A stretch of DNA of 64,000 nucleotides from a bacterium (GTDB lineage Bacteria; Verrucomicrobiota; Kiritimatiellia; CAIKKV01; CAITUY01): contig JBAWZF010000010.1 in the NCBI GenBank assembly GCA_037143175.1, forward strand, positions 1 through 64,000, read 5' to 3'. The translations under genes and the position numbers were made by a program. Every line of letters begins with the position of its first letter. The first letter of the stretch is position 1. The notes below the pieces were generated by a model. It had not been told where the DNA came from. It saw nothing but the letters and a program-made list of their open reading frames with translations, and ran no database searches. Of the stretch, positions 50,712 to 61,200 are shown piece after piece.

Positions 50712-51974
50712 TCACAGCTGGCACCCTATTGCCTTCAGTAATTCCAAACGCAATAGATTGAGCGCGGTCTTGGCCGCCCGATCTCTGATCATATCGCGAT
50801 TGCCGGGGAAGCGAAAACACTCAGCATGGGTTGTCACTTGCGTGCCATCTCTGCCTCCAATGGCAATCCAGACCAGACCCACTGGTTTTTCATCAGATCC
50901 GCCATCCGGTCCGGCAATACCGGTTAGTGCTATCGAATAATCAGCCGTCGAATGCTTCAAAGCCCCCGCAGCCATTGCACAGGCGACAGCTTCACTCACA
51001 GCCCCTTCCTGCTCAACTAAGGTGGAAGACACAGTCAATTCATCACTCTTCATGGCATTCGAATAGGTCACCCACCCTCCATCAAACCAGGCGCTGGATC
51101 CCGGGACATCCGTTAACATTTTTGCCACCAACCCACCCGTACAGCTTTCTGCAGTGACCAATCGCTTCGACTTTGCCTTCGCCAATTGTCCCAAGGCTTC
51201 AGGCAAGGACTGCTTCCCTTCGGCGAAAACGAGTACACCTAAACGCTCCCTAACCAACGCCACTATTCTAACGAGTTGTTTCTGAGCCAATTCAACGGTG
51301 GGTGCCTCACTGCGGAACCGCACTGTCACGATCCCTCCGGAAACCGTAGTGCCCACAAGTGGATTGCGATCCCGTCGCATCAGTTCCCCTAATTTCTCGG
51401 CAACTGTCGATTCACCTGCGCCAAAAGTGGCCAGTGACTCTACCGCAACCACCATCCCTGAGTTCTTTTCAAAAAGCGGAAAAATGTAACGTTCGGACAT
51501 TTTCTCCATCTCATAGGGAACGCCGGGCAATGCAAAAATTAACGTCTTCCCTGCCTTAAGCTTGATACCAGGGGCCGTTCCCCAATCATTATCAAGCACC
51601 TCGGCACCGCGCGGAAAATGGGCCTGAATACGATTGGATAGCGGCATTTCGCGCCCTAACAACTTGAAAAATGCCTTCATCCGCTCAAGGGACGGGGGAT
51701 GCAAATCCAGGGGTTTATTCATGAAAGCTGCAAGCGCCTGCCGGGTCAAGTCGTCCTGGGTCGGCCCCAATCCACCCGTCACAACAACCAAATCTGTCTC
51801 ATCGACAGCAAGCCTCAGCGCCCTGACCGTGGCCTCTAAATCATCCGCAATTGTTTTATGATATAATGGAATAATGCCGCGATCAGCCAACCGGGCGCTT
51901 AACCATGCTGAATTTGAGTCAAGTGTCTGACCTAGCACAAGTTCATCACCGATGGATAGAATTATCGCATTCAT
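50712..51974 (-). CDS. cinA: CinA family protein (NMN deamidase / ADP-ribose pyrophosphatase)
   Basis: Both domains are present: MoCF-like N-terminal part (ILSIGDELVLGQTLDSNSAWLSARL, VVTGGLGPTQDDLTRQALA, ALPGVPYEMEKM) and C-terminal nicotinamide-mononucleotide deamidase part (LVTAESCTGGLVAKMLTDVPGSSAWFDGGWVTYSNAMK, ALTGIAGPDGGSDEKPVGLVWI). It recycles pyridine nucleotides. The ATG lies two bases downstream of the pdxB-like stop. Confidence 0.93.
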   Translation of the reverse strand: MNAIILSIGDELVLGQTLDSNSAWLSARLADRGIIPLYHKTIADDLEATVRALRLAVDETDLVVVTGGLGPTQDDLTRQALAAFMNKPLDLHPPSLERMKAFFKLLGREMPLSNRIQAHFPRGAEVLDNDWGTAPGIKLKAGKTLIFALPGVPYEMEKMSERYIFPLFEKNSGMVVAVESLATFGAGESTVAEKLGELMRRDRNPLVGTTVSGGIVTVRFRSEAPTVELAQKQLVRIVALVRERLGVLVFAEGKQSLPEALGQLAKAKSKRLVTAESCTGGLVAKMLTDVPGSSAWFDGGWVTYSNAMKSDELTVSSTLVEQEGAVSEAVACAMAAGALKHSTADYSIALTGIAGPDGGSDEKPVGLVWIAIGGRDGTQVTTHAECFRFPGNRDMIRDRAAKTALNLLRLELLKAIGCQL

Positions 51975-51976
51975 TG

Positions 51977-53179
51977 TTATACTCTCTGTACTCTAAATCC
52001 AAGTTCACTCAATGTGCGATATAATTGTTCATTGCCGCCTGCTAATTTTACCATTGTGTATTGGAACTCACGACGTTCATGGTAGTCGCTGCGCAGAAGG
52101 TCAAAATTCTTCATTCTGGCCTTTTCATCCGCAACAGCGGATTCGCGGAATCGGCGATCATCCCCTTCAAGGTCATAAACCTGACTGACTATTTCCCGAA
52201 GGACCGACTGATCTTCGCGTCCGGCCGCATTCACCCTGACTACCGGGACTAGAGGCGGAGGCAATAGCGCCTCATGTGACCAAGTTGCCGGAATTTCCAA
52301 AAACTTGCAGACTTCTTGATACACCATGACGGTGCCCATGACTTTACCTTCAAAGGAATGGCCGGCAATATGGGGGGTGGCGATATCCACACGGCCAAGT
52401 AAGTCCATCCGATAATTGGGCTCCCCTTCCCAGGTATCCAGAACCGCATGGCTTACCCGCCCCTCATCAAGTGCCGCAAGCAACGCCGGAGAATCCACCA
52501 CGGGGCCACGGGCCGCATTCAGGAAAATAAGACCCTTTTTCGCACGCGAAAAAAATGCCGCATCAGCCAGATGAACCGTCTTGTCCACACCCTCTTTGGT
52601 CAACGGCACATGCACGGTAATAATATCCGCCTCCGCCAGTACCCGATCCAGACTGACAAACGGGTTTGCCATCTCCTGATTTTCGCTACTGCCCTCTGAC
52701 CTCTGCCTGCTGCCTTCTTCTCTCTCTCTCGGCGGATCATTCATCAGGACACGCATACCCAAGGCATGAGTTTTTTGCACCACACGGCGGCCCACATTCC
52801 CAACTCCGATGACTCCAATGGTCTTCCCTTTCAGAATAAATCCATGTTTGCTGGCAAGATACAACAGCGCTGCGGTGATGTATTCGGAAACGCTATTGGC
52901 ATTGCATCCCGGCGCAAAACACCATTTGATGCCCGCCTTGTCAAAATACGGAATATCCAAATGATCCGTCCCAATCGTCGCCGTCCCGACAAAACGGACC
53001 TTGCTTCCATCCAACAGCGCGCGATTGACTTTGGTAGTGGAGCGAAGTGCCAGAATATCCGTCTCCCGCACATCATCAAATTTGATATTACGGCCTTCCA
53101 GAATCCGCGTTTCACCCAGAGTACTAAAGGCCTCCATGGCAAATGGCATATTCGTTGCACAGATGATTTTCAGGGCCAT
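51977..53179 (-). CDS. pdxB: 4-phosphoerythronate dehydrogenase-like (D-2-hydroxyacid dehydrogenase)
   Basis: A 400-residue NAD-dependent dehydrogenase: LALRSTTKVNRALLDGSKVRFVGTATIGTDHLDI, CNANSVSEYITAALLYLA, nucleotide motif IGVIGVGNVGRRV, catalytic LNAARGPVVDSPALLAAL, the Glu in TWEGEP and His in TPHIAGHSFEGK, with a PdxB-type C-terminal domain. PdxB oxidises 4-phosphoerythronate in pyridoxal phosphate synthesis. About 20 Glu/Ser/Arg/Gln residues (EREEGSRQRSEGSSENQ) are inserted after the NAD loop at about 52675-52732, from a GCAGAGG-type repeat. The insert lies in a surface loop, so activity may survive. Confidence 0.82.
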   Translation of the reverse strand: MALKIICATNMPFAMEAFSTLGETRILEGRNIKFDDVRETDILALRSTTKVNRALLDGSKVRFVGTATIGTDHLDIPYFDKAGIKWCFAPGCNANSVSEYITAALLYLASKHGFILKGKTIGVIGVGNVGRRVVQKTHALGMRVLMNDPPREREEGSRQRSEGSSENQEMANPFVSLDRVLAEADIITVHVPLTKEGVDKTVHLADAAFFSRAKKGLIFLNAARGPVVDSPALLAALDEGRVSHAVLDTWEGEPNYRMDLLGRVDIATPHIAGHSFEGKVMGTVMVYQEVCKFLEIPATWSHEALLPPPLVPVVRVNAAGREDQSVLREIVSQVYDLEGDDRRFRESAVADEKARMKNFDLLRSDYHERREFQYTMVKLAGGNEQLYRTLSELGFRVQRV

Positions 53180-53182
53180 AGC

Positions 53183-53974
53183 TCACCTCTCAAAATTAAA
53201 CAACCGAGTCGCATTTTCTGATGTAACCGCTGACAGGCTTTCAATTGTCACCCCACGTATATTTGCAGCCAGGGCCGCTACGGCAGGCAGATAGCAGGGC
53301 TCATTGGGTTTGCCACGATGCGGAACAGGCGTGAGATAAGGCGAATCCGTTTCCAATAATAACCGGTCATCAGGAATGACTTTAGCCACCGCGCGCAAAG
53401 GATCGGCATTCCGGAAGGTGACAATCCCGCTGAAACTGATCATGAACCCCAAATCCAGCAATCGTCGGGCAAACGGCTCTTCACCAGTAAAACAATGTAG
53501 AACCCCTATCAGAGCTGCATCACCTGACCAGACTTTTGAATGGGTAGTCAATAAAGCCAACGTTTCGCTGTCCGCTTGCCGACTGTGCACAATCACCGGC
53601 AAGCAGAGTTCCCGGGCCAGGGCAAGCTGAGATTCCATTAATTCCTGCTGTGCCTCAGCCGTTTCCGGTTCATAATATAAGTCGAGTCCGATTTCCCCGA
53701 TGGCTGTCACCTGACCAGTCGGAGCAGACTGAATCAGACGCCGGATATCGTCGGCCTTGGCATCAGAGCCAGCCAGACTCCGATCATAGGCTACTGCGGC
53801 CTTTACGCGATCTGGATAAGCCGCTGCCAGACGTAGGGCAGACGCATTGGTGTCTGGCTCACACCCGACAGCCATGATTCGCCCCACCCCTGCAAAACGA
53901 GCCCGCTCCATGATCCCCGCAATTTCGCCTGGCGTCATGGTTTCACGGAAATGAGCATGGGTATCGATCAGCAT
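53183..53974 (-). CDS. tatD: TatD-family metal-dependent hydrolase (DNase)
   Basis: A 263-residue TIM-barrel hydrolase with the TatD metal residues: LIDTHAHFRE, AIGEIGLDLYYE, LPVIVHSRQADSE, GVLHCFTG and LLLETDSPYLTP. TatD proteins are 3'-5' DNases/phosphoesterases. Starts within the end of gmk (overlap seven bases) and ends three bases before the pdxB-like start. Confidence 0.93.
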   Translation of the reverse strand: MLIDTHAHFRETMTPGEIAGIMERARFAGVGRIMAVGCEPDTNASALRLAAAYPDRVKAAVAYDRSLAGSDAKADDIRRLIQSAPTGQVTAIGEIGLDLYYEPETAEAQQELMESQLALARELCLPVIVHSRQADSETLALLTTHSKVWSGDAALIGVLHCFTGEEPFARRLLDLGFMISFSGIVTFRNADPLRAVAKVIPDDRLLLETDSPYLTPVPHRGKPNEPCYLPAVAALAANIRGVTIESLSAVTSENATRLFNFER

Positions 53975-54570
53975 GGGTTTCGGTCATGCTCCGCGCGAAT
54001 AATAGTTTTTAACTCAGTAAATGCCTGCTTAAGATTGTCATTTACGACCAGGTATTGGTATTCATTCCCCCGCTCCATTTCGCCCAGGGCATTGACCAAA
54101 CGGCGCTCAATCACATCCGCTGCATCTTCGCCACGTTTTTGAAGCCTGTCCCGCAGGGCCTCAATCGAGGGTGGAGCGATGAATATGTCCACATAGGCAC
54201 GGCCCAGTAGGCCGCCCAGAGATTGGGCCGCCTTGCGAACCGCGGCAGCCCCTTGGACATCAATGACGAGCAGAACATCCCTACCCGCTTTCAGGACGGA
54301 CTCCACATTGCTGCGCAAAGTTCCGTACTGGTTCCCATGCACAACGGCATGCTCCAAAAACAGGCCTTCGGATACCCGACGATCGAATTCAGTCGCTGAC
54401 AGAAAATGATAATCCTTGCCATCAATCTCCGCCCCACGCGGTGCCCGGGTCGTGCAGGAAACAGAACGTGTCATGCCGTCATGCTCGGCAAGCAACCGGT
54501 TGCACAATGTCGTTTTCCCGGCACCAGATGGTGCTGACACCACCAGCAGTAACGCTCTCCCATGTTTCAT
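53968..54570 (-). CDS. gmk: Guanylate kinase
   Basis: Phosphorylates GMP to GDP. P-loop VVSAPSGAGKTTLCNRLL, GMP-binding SVSCTTRAPRGAEIDGKDYHFLS, HGNQYGT and lid FIAPPSIEALRDRLQKRG are all present in normal order over 200 residues. It follows yicC, the common arrangement in bacteria, after 25 bases. Confidence 0.96.
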   Translation of the reverse strand: MKHGRALLLVVSAPSGAGKTTLCNRLLAEHDGMTRSVSCTTRAPRGAEIDGKDYHFLSATEFDRRVSEGLFLEHAVVHGNQYGTLRSNVESVLKAGRDVLLVIDVQGAAAVRKAAQSLGGLLGRAYVDIFIAPPSIEALRDRLQKRGEDAADVIERRLVNALGEMERGNEYQYLVVNDNLKQAFTELKTIIRAEHDRNPC

Positions 54571-54595
54571 CCTTCACCCCTCACCCTTTGCCCTG

Positions 54596-55480
54596 TTATT
54601 CGATATTCTGAACCTGCTCACGGATCCGTTCCAACTCGGTTTTAAATTCAATCACCTGGCGTGTAATGCGGACTTCATTAGCCTTGGATCCGATGGTATT
54701 GATTTCCCGGAACATCTCCTGGGCCAGAAAGTCTAAAGTCCGACCGACCGGTTCCCGCGATTTGAATAAAGTATGGGCCTGCTTGAGATGACTCTCCAGC
54801 CGTGTGATTTCTTCGGTGATGTCCGACCGATCTGCAAACACGGCCAGATCCTTCATCACTACCGGATCCGAGGCATCCAGTATCACCCCGGCCTGGGCCA
54901 GACGCTTGCGAATGGCTTCGCGATAGCGTTCGGTAACAAGTGGCGCCTCCTGACGGATGCCATCGAGATGCTCACTAAGTTTTTTTAACCGACCTTCCAA
55001 ATCGTGGACCAACTCCGTGCCTTCCTTAAGCCGCATGATCAGAAGCTGGGCAATGGCCGCCTTGAGGCCCTTTTCGATTACTGGCCACACAAAATCCACA
55101 TCCTGATCCACCCCGGAATAACTCACGACTTCCGGTAGGCTCAATAGTAGGCTGGCAGAGAGGTCGTCCTTCAATTTCAACGCCTTGGCAGTCTTGCGAA
55201 GTTCGGATGCATAAACTGCCGCTAACGCCCGGTTTACTTTTAAACTCTTTGCCCGTAATGCTTCGGAGACATGTACTACGATCGAGCCGGAAACCTGACC
55301 TCTGGAAATGGATTCCTGAACCAACTCGCCAACCCTTGATTCCAAGGCCTGCCAGGCTCGTTGCAGTGAAATCCTGACTTCCAACTGTTTGCGATTGACG
55401 GAAGTCAGTTCCACCTCGACACGGAGCCCTTTTGCGGTCGCTTCTCCCCGCCCATATCCAGTCATACTGCGTATCAACAT
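54596..55480 (-). CDS. yicC: YicC-family endoribonuclease
   Basis: A 294-residue protein with the YicC start IRSMTGYGRGEA, the LTSVNRKQLEVRI block, EGTELVHDLEGR and the C-terminal DUF1732 part ending GRTLDFLAQEMFREINTIGSKANEVRITRQVIEFKTELERIREQVQNIE-type sequence. YicC proteins are RNases linked to small-RNA turnover and stationary-phase survival. Sits directly between prfB (4 bases) and gmk. Confidence 0.93.
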   Translation of the reverse strand: MLIRSMTGYGRGEATAKGLRVEVELTSVNRKQLEVRISLQRAWQALESRVGELVQESISRGQVSGSIVVHVSEALRAKSLKVNRALAAVYASELRKTAKALKLKDDLSASLLLSLPEVVSYSGVDQDVDFVWPVIEKGLKAAIAQLLIMRLKEGTELVHDLEGRLKKLSEHLDGIRQEAPLVTERYREAIRKRLAQAGVILDASDPVVMKDLAVFADRSDITEEITRLESHLKQAHTLFKSREPVGRTLDFLAQEMFREINTIGSKANEVRITRQVIEFKTELERIREQVQNIE

Positions 55481-55484
55481 CGTG

Positions 55485-56610
55485 TTAACTCTTTCTCTCG
55501 GCGGCTTTTTCCTTCTTCAGGTACGCCTCAATGAAACGATCCAAATCCCCATCCATGACGGCTTCAACATTACTGGTTTCGGCCTCTGTACGATGATCTT
55601 TCACCATTGTATAGGGCTGAAAAACATATGATCGAATTTGGTTACCCCAGGCCATTTCACCCTTCTGACCATAGAAGCGTTCCATCTCCTTGCGTTTCTT
55701 ATCCATCTCAAGCTCATATATCTTGGCCTTCAACATCTGCATGGATTTGGCCTTGTTCATGTGTTGGGAGCGTTCTGCCTGACATGACACAACAAGGCCT
55801 GTCGGCATATGGGTGATCCGGATGGCTGAATCCGTCTTGTTGACATGCTGTCCACCCGAACCGCTGGAACGGAAGGTATCAATGCGCAGATCTTTTTCAT
55901 CGATCTCCACCTCAATGTCATCGTCCAATTCAGCAATAACATCCAATGAGGCAAAGGAGGTGTGACGCCGCTTGTTGGAATCAAAGGGGCTGATGCGGAC
56001 TAACCGGTGAATTCCCCGCTCACATTTCATGAATCCATACGCAAACGGACCCCGAACTGCAAAAGTGGCATATTTAATTCCGGCTTCATCACCCGCCTGA
56101 ATATCGAGTACTTCGACCTCAAAGCCTTTTTTTGAAGCAAAGCGCTGAAACATGCGGAATAGCATATTGGCCCAGTCGCAGGACTCCGTACCCCCGGCAC
56201 CGGCATGGACGGTCACAAAGGCATTGCTTCGATCCAGGGGCCCATTCAAGAGCGACCGGGTCTCCAGTTCATTAAAGAGAACCTCGGCGCGATCAAGATC
56301 TTTGGCCGCATCGCTCAACGCATGATCCCGAAGAGGGCCGGGCTCTTCCGCCTCGGACAGCTCGGCCATCAAGCCAGCTTCCTCAACCAGTTTATCAATC
56401 CGGGCGAAGGGATCCAAAACCGCCTTAATCTCATTCACGCGACCGAGATGGTTTTTAGCCTTATTGGGGTCATCCCAAAACCCCGGCATTGCGGTCTGGG
56501 CTTCGAGTTCATTTAACGTCGCTTTCCGTTTGGCGACGTCAAAGATAACCTCGCATCTCATCGGTTTTCTCCCGCATTTCCTGAATGCGGCCCTTAATAT
56601 CTTCATTCAT
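55485..56610 (-). CDS. prfB: Peptide chain release factor 2 with programmed +1 frameshift
   Basis: The zero frame starts at the ATG at 56610 ([19 protein letters not shown]), overlapping the lnt stop (ATGA), and stops at TGA after 23 codons. A +1 shift at CTT TGA C (56544-56538) joins RGYL to [24 protein letters not shown]. The rest has the RF2 stop-reading motif SPF (RISPFDSNK) and the catalytic GGQ ([16 protein letters not shown]). RF2 ends translation at UGA and UAA and controls its own level through this shift. Total length about 374 residues. Reading it only from the downstream frame would give a wrong start. Confidence 0.96.
56538..56544 (-). promoter_or_regulatory. prfB programmed +1 frameshift site
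   Basis: Minus-strand CTTTGAC: the ribosome slips from CTT onto TTT when the UGA is read slowly at low RF2. A Shine-Dalgarno-like GAGG lies four bases upstream (GCGAGGTTAT), near the spacing that stimulates the shift in E. coli (AGGGGGT). Both parts of the control element are kept. Confidence 0.93.
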
Positions 56611-58295
56611 AATTGATCCACTCCCTTATCTGCCAGCAACGTTTTTCGCCGCAGAGTTTGCCATGCTAACACAAAACAAATCACGGCGACAACTCCGCAG
56701 GGTATGCCTAAAAGCCAGTCGCCATAGCGGGTATAAGCGGTCAATTCAAAGTCCGCCTCAGGAATCGGCACCTGCCAGCGCAGTACGGCGGCTTCCGGCG
56801 GTCGTCCGATCCCATTCTCCGTCTGCTCGACAATCAGCCCGGTTGGTTCAATCAGACAGGAAACCCCCGAGTTCGCCACCCGCACGGCCGCCACCCGATT
56901 TTCCACGCACCTGAAAACGCAATGGGCCAAATGTTGTTCCGGGCCTGCCGACCGGTCAAACCAGGCATCATTCGTCTGGTTCACCAACAGCCGGGCACCT
57001 CTCTTGACCGCAGCCCGCGACAAATCCGCCATAATATCTTCGAAACAAATCAGGCAGGAAAAACTCCATTTGGATAAGGAGCCCAGCGTAAAGACGGTTG
57101 CTTCCCGTCCGGGCGAACAATTCCAGCCCATGGGTGCCAGCGTACCCAACCAGGGAATGATCCCGCTCAGAGGTACAAACTCACCAAAAGGAACCAGATG
57201 TTGCTTATAATAATGCTCGGTTACGACACCGTTGGTATCAAACAGGAAACTCGCATTATAATACGAAACACTCCAGCCGACGCTGACTTCATCCATGGAG
57301 CCCACCAACAAGGGGCTCCCCCAGTGACAGAGCTCCTCAACAAAATCCTTCGAGGCGCCCCGTTCATCGGTAACACAATACGGGGTTGCCGTTTCAGGCC
57401 AGACAATGAGATCCGGGAGCCCCTCGGGATCTTTTACCGTCTGCGTCATCAACTGGCGGAATGTGGAATGAATAAGATCCACTTGCTCATCCGTCCATTT
57501 TTTGATCTGTGGGATCGCCGGCTGAATGGCGCTGATGGTGACGGAGCGGATAACCGGGGTATACTCCCGGACGAGTAAAACGCCCGACCTGAAGCAAAGC
57601 GCCATACTCAACAGTGCGACAAACAATTCCAAATGCGGTCGATAGTGTTTCTGCTTACGTGGTGAAACGTAGCGCAAAATAGTAAAGGCCAGGCCGGTAT
57701 TGGCCAGCATCAACACACCCGAAACGCCCGGAGCTCCGACCCATTGGGCCGCTTGAATCAGCAGTACATTCCGGTACTGGGAGATGGCCAGCAAATTCCA
57801 GGGAAAACCGGCAAACAAATAGGAGCGGATTACCTCGCCACCCACCCATAAGACGGGAATTAAGAACGTGAGTAAAAGGGTCTGCCAGAATTTATCCTTG
57901 CCGATATGCTGAGCCAGCCAAGCAACAGACATGGCAAATACGCCCAGAAATAGCGAACAATACCCGCACAACAAAAGCCAACCGATCACAATCAAAACTG
58001 CAGGTGCAGGCGAGGTATCAAACAACCGGAACATCCAACTCATGGTGATGAGCCAGAATATGAGACCGGTGGTCAAGCCCATCTTGAAGGCCGTTTGAAC
58101 CGGGATTCCGGGCTTAGCGTGCGATTGAACTAATAACGCTAACAAGAGCGGGATCAAGGCCACCCAGGCGACCTGTCCCGACTCAAAAGGTGGAAACGCG
58201 AGCACTAACAGCAAACCCGAAACTGCGGCTGCTATCCAACGCCAAGACTCGCGAATCCACCCCACCACCCGGATCAAGTATTTTCCCCACAGCAT
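56607..58295 (-). CDS. lnt: Apolipoprotein N-acyltransferase
   Basis: A 562-residue inner-membrane enzyme that adds the third acyl chain to lipoproteins. N-terminal half: eight or so hydrophobic helices (WIAAAVSGLLLVLAFPPFESG, FLIPVLWVGGEVIRSYLFAGFPW). C-terminal nitrilase-like half: catalytic Glu in IVWPETATPY, Lys region YKQHLVPFGEFVPL and Cys in FSCLICFEDIMADLSR. Its presence supports a diderm with Lol-type lipoproteins (for example BtuF). The start at 58295 overlaps secA by 22 bases; a GTG start slightly downstream is possible. Confidence 0.92.
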   Translation of the reverse strand: MLWGKYLIRVVGWIRESWRWIAAAVSGLLLVLAFPPFESGQVAWVALIPLLLALLVQSHAKPGIPVQTAFKMGLTTGLIFWLITMSWMFRLFDTSPAPAVLIVIGWLLLCGYCSLFLGVFAMSVAWLAQHIGKDKFWQTLLLTFLIPVLWVGGEVIRSYLFAGFPWNLLAISQYRNVLLIQAAQWVGAPGVSGVLMLANTGLAFTILRYVSPRKQKHYRPHLELFVALLSMALCFRSGVLLVREYTPVIRSVTISAIQPAIPQIKKWTDEQVDLIHSTFRQLMTQTVKDPEGLPDLIVWPETATPYCVTDERGASKDFVEELCHWGSPLLVGSMDEVSVGWSVSYYNASFLFDTNGVVTEHYYKQHLVPFGEFVPLSGIIPWLGTLAPMGWNCSPGREATVFTLGSLSKWSFSCLICFEDIMADLSRAAVKRGARLLVNQTNDAWFDRSAGPEQHLAHCVFRCVENRVAAVRVANSGVSCLIEPTGLIVEQTENGIGRPPEAAVLRWQVPIPEADFELTAYTRYGDWLLGIPCGVVAVICFVLAWQTLRRKTLLADKGVDQL

Positions 58296-61200
58296 TTCTT
58301 ATATTTCTTGCCACTCCCGCAAGGGCAGGCGTCATTCCTGCCAACTTTCGCGGTAGTCCGTTGAACCGGCATGGAGGCCGCCTTCATGGCCGCTTGCATG
58401 GCCGCATCTCCGCCACGGACGGCAGACCGGCTCGGTTGAGCGGCCGATTCGGCCGGTTGGCCCAGTGCGACCACGCCGTCGTGAATCGTCTGGGTGGGCA
58501 TCTCCCGCATGAACCGTTCGAAAGCCATCATCTGGGTTGAGGCCCGGAAAATCTTTTCGCAAATATCTTCGCGGATATCATCCATCAGGGTGGCAAACAT
58601 GTCATAGGCTTCACGTTTGTATTCAATCAGCGGATCACGCTGACCATAAGCACGCATCCCAATGCCCTGACGCAGCCCGTCGATCCCCCGCAGGTAGTCC
58701 TGCCAGTGCAGATCAATGGCCTGCAACATCACCTGGCGCTCCACGTTCTGCATCATCTCGCCACCTTCGGATGACACCTTGATCTCGTAGGCATCCCTGA
58801 CTCTTCCGAAAATCAACTTCACTACTTTTTCAAGATCATCCTTGCCCAAGCTCAATTCCTCGCGTTTCACGGCGATCGGGAACGTGCTGTGTACCCAGAT
58901 CAGGAAAGCCTCAATGGCATCCTCTTTACCGCCTTCCAGCACGGATTCGGCACGGTTTGAGATCACATCATAAATGACATCATACAGCTGCTCACGGATT
59001 TCAATCCCACGAACAATATCCCCGCGGAATGCGTAGATAATAGACCGCTGCTTATTCATCACATCGTCATACTCAAGCGTTCGCTTGCGGATGGAGAAGT
59101 TCTGCTGCTCAACTCGGCGCTGGGCTGTCTCAATGGACCGATTCAACATGGAATGTTCGAGCATTTCGCCCTCTTCCATGCCGAACTTTTCCATGAAACT
59201 GGCGATCCGGTCGGACCCGAATAACCGCATCAGATCGTCTTCAAGCGAGACATAGAATCGGGACATCCCGGGGTCACCCTGGCGGGCGCAACGACCGCGC
59301 AACTGGCGGTCAATACGCCGCGATTCATGCCGTTCGGAACCTATCACATAGAGGCCGCAGGGAGTTTCGCTTAACTGCTCCTTCAATGTTTTGCCATTCA
59401 ACTTGTCCGTGAGACTAAGCTGCGACAAAACCACATCGCGAGGCACCCAGACGACGCCCTCACCAAGTTTAATATCCGTACCTCGACCGGCCATATTGGT
59501 GGCGATGGTCACAGCCCCCTTCTGCCCTGCGCGAGTAACAATGTCGGCCTCACGTTCATGGTTCTTGGCATTCAAAACACTATGAGGGATTTTCGCCCGG
59601 TCCAACATCCGACTCACTAATTCTGACGTTTCAACGGAGATGGTGCCCACCAGTACCGGTTGTCCGCGGCCATGGCACTCGGCAATTTCATCGATGATCG
59701 CCTTGAATTTTTCACGCTGGGTCTTGTACACCACGTCGTTCTTGTCCATCCGGCGCACAGGACGATTGGTGGGAATGACCATGACATCGAGTTTATAAAT
59801 CTGATGAAACTCGTCGGCTTCCGTCTCCGCCGTACCCGTCATACCGGCCAGCTTCTTGTACATACGGAAATAATTCTGGATGGTAATCGTCGCGAGAGTC
59901 TGGGTTTCCCGTTCGATCTTCACACCTTCCTTGGCTTCCACAGCCTGATGCAGTCCGTCACTCCAACGACGTCCGGGTAGAATGCGTCCGGTATACTCAT
60001 CCACGATCAAGACTTGATTATCCTGAACCACATACTGCACATCTTTTTCGTACAGACAGTAGGCCTTAATCAATTGATCCACGTTATGAATGCGCTCGCT
60101 ACGCTGGGCAACCCGCTCTTGAAACTCCAATTTCATTTTGGCCCTATCCGTTTCGCTCATGCTGACATCCCCGTCAATGTCCGACATGACTGATACTAAA
60201 TCCGGCAGCACATAAGCGTCTGGGTCGGAAGGGCTCATCTCCTCGCAACCCTTTTCCGTCAGGGTGGCGTCATGGCTTTTTTCATCGATTACAAATAACA
60301 GCTCCTCGCGAAGGGCGCGGGCCTGTTCCTTATACATATCGGTCAGCATCATGCCTTCCACTTTTTCCACCAGCCGCCGCACGGCGGGATCCTCAAGAAG
60401 ATGCGTTAATTGCTTGTGCTTGGGCATACCACGCCGAACCTTGTAAAGCTTCTGCATGGCCACGTCATCATCCTTCTTCTCGATAGCCGTACGCGCTTCA
60501 ACAATCAATTGGTTACACAATTCGGACTGTCGACGAACCAAGCGCTCCACACGGGGCTTCACCTCCTGATACTGGTGCGAAGAAACCGGGGCAGGACCGG
60601 AAATGATCAGCGGGGTACGAGCTTCATCAATCAGAATGCTGTCAATTTCATCAACGATGGCATAGAAATACCCGCGCTGCACTTGATCCTCGGCGCGCCA
60701 GGCCATGCCATTGTCACGCAGATAATCGAAACCGAATTCGCTATTGGTTCCATAGGTGATATCCTTGGCATACTCCGCACGACGTTCCTCGGGGTTCATC
60801 TGGTTTTGGATACAACCGACTGAAAGCCCTAGATATTTTAACAGTATTCCCATCCATTGCGAATCGCGCCGGGCCAGATAATCGTTTACGGTCACCAAGT
60901 GTACATTGAACCCACTCAACGCGTTCAGATATAGCGGAAGGGTGGCGACCAAAGTCTTTCCTTCACCGGTTGCCATTTCGGCAATTTTGCCATGATGCAG
61001 GGCCATACCTCCCATTAACTGGGTATCAAAGGGAATCATTTCCCATGTCAGTTCATGGCCACAGACGTCAAAATGCGTGCCCGATAACCGGCGACAGGCA
61101 TTTTTGACCACGGCAAAAGCTTCGCAAAGAATATCATCGAGCGTTTGTCCCTTAGCCAGCCGTTCCTTGAACTCAATGGTCTTGGCTTTGAGCTGCGCCT

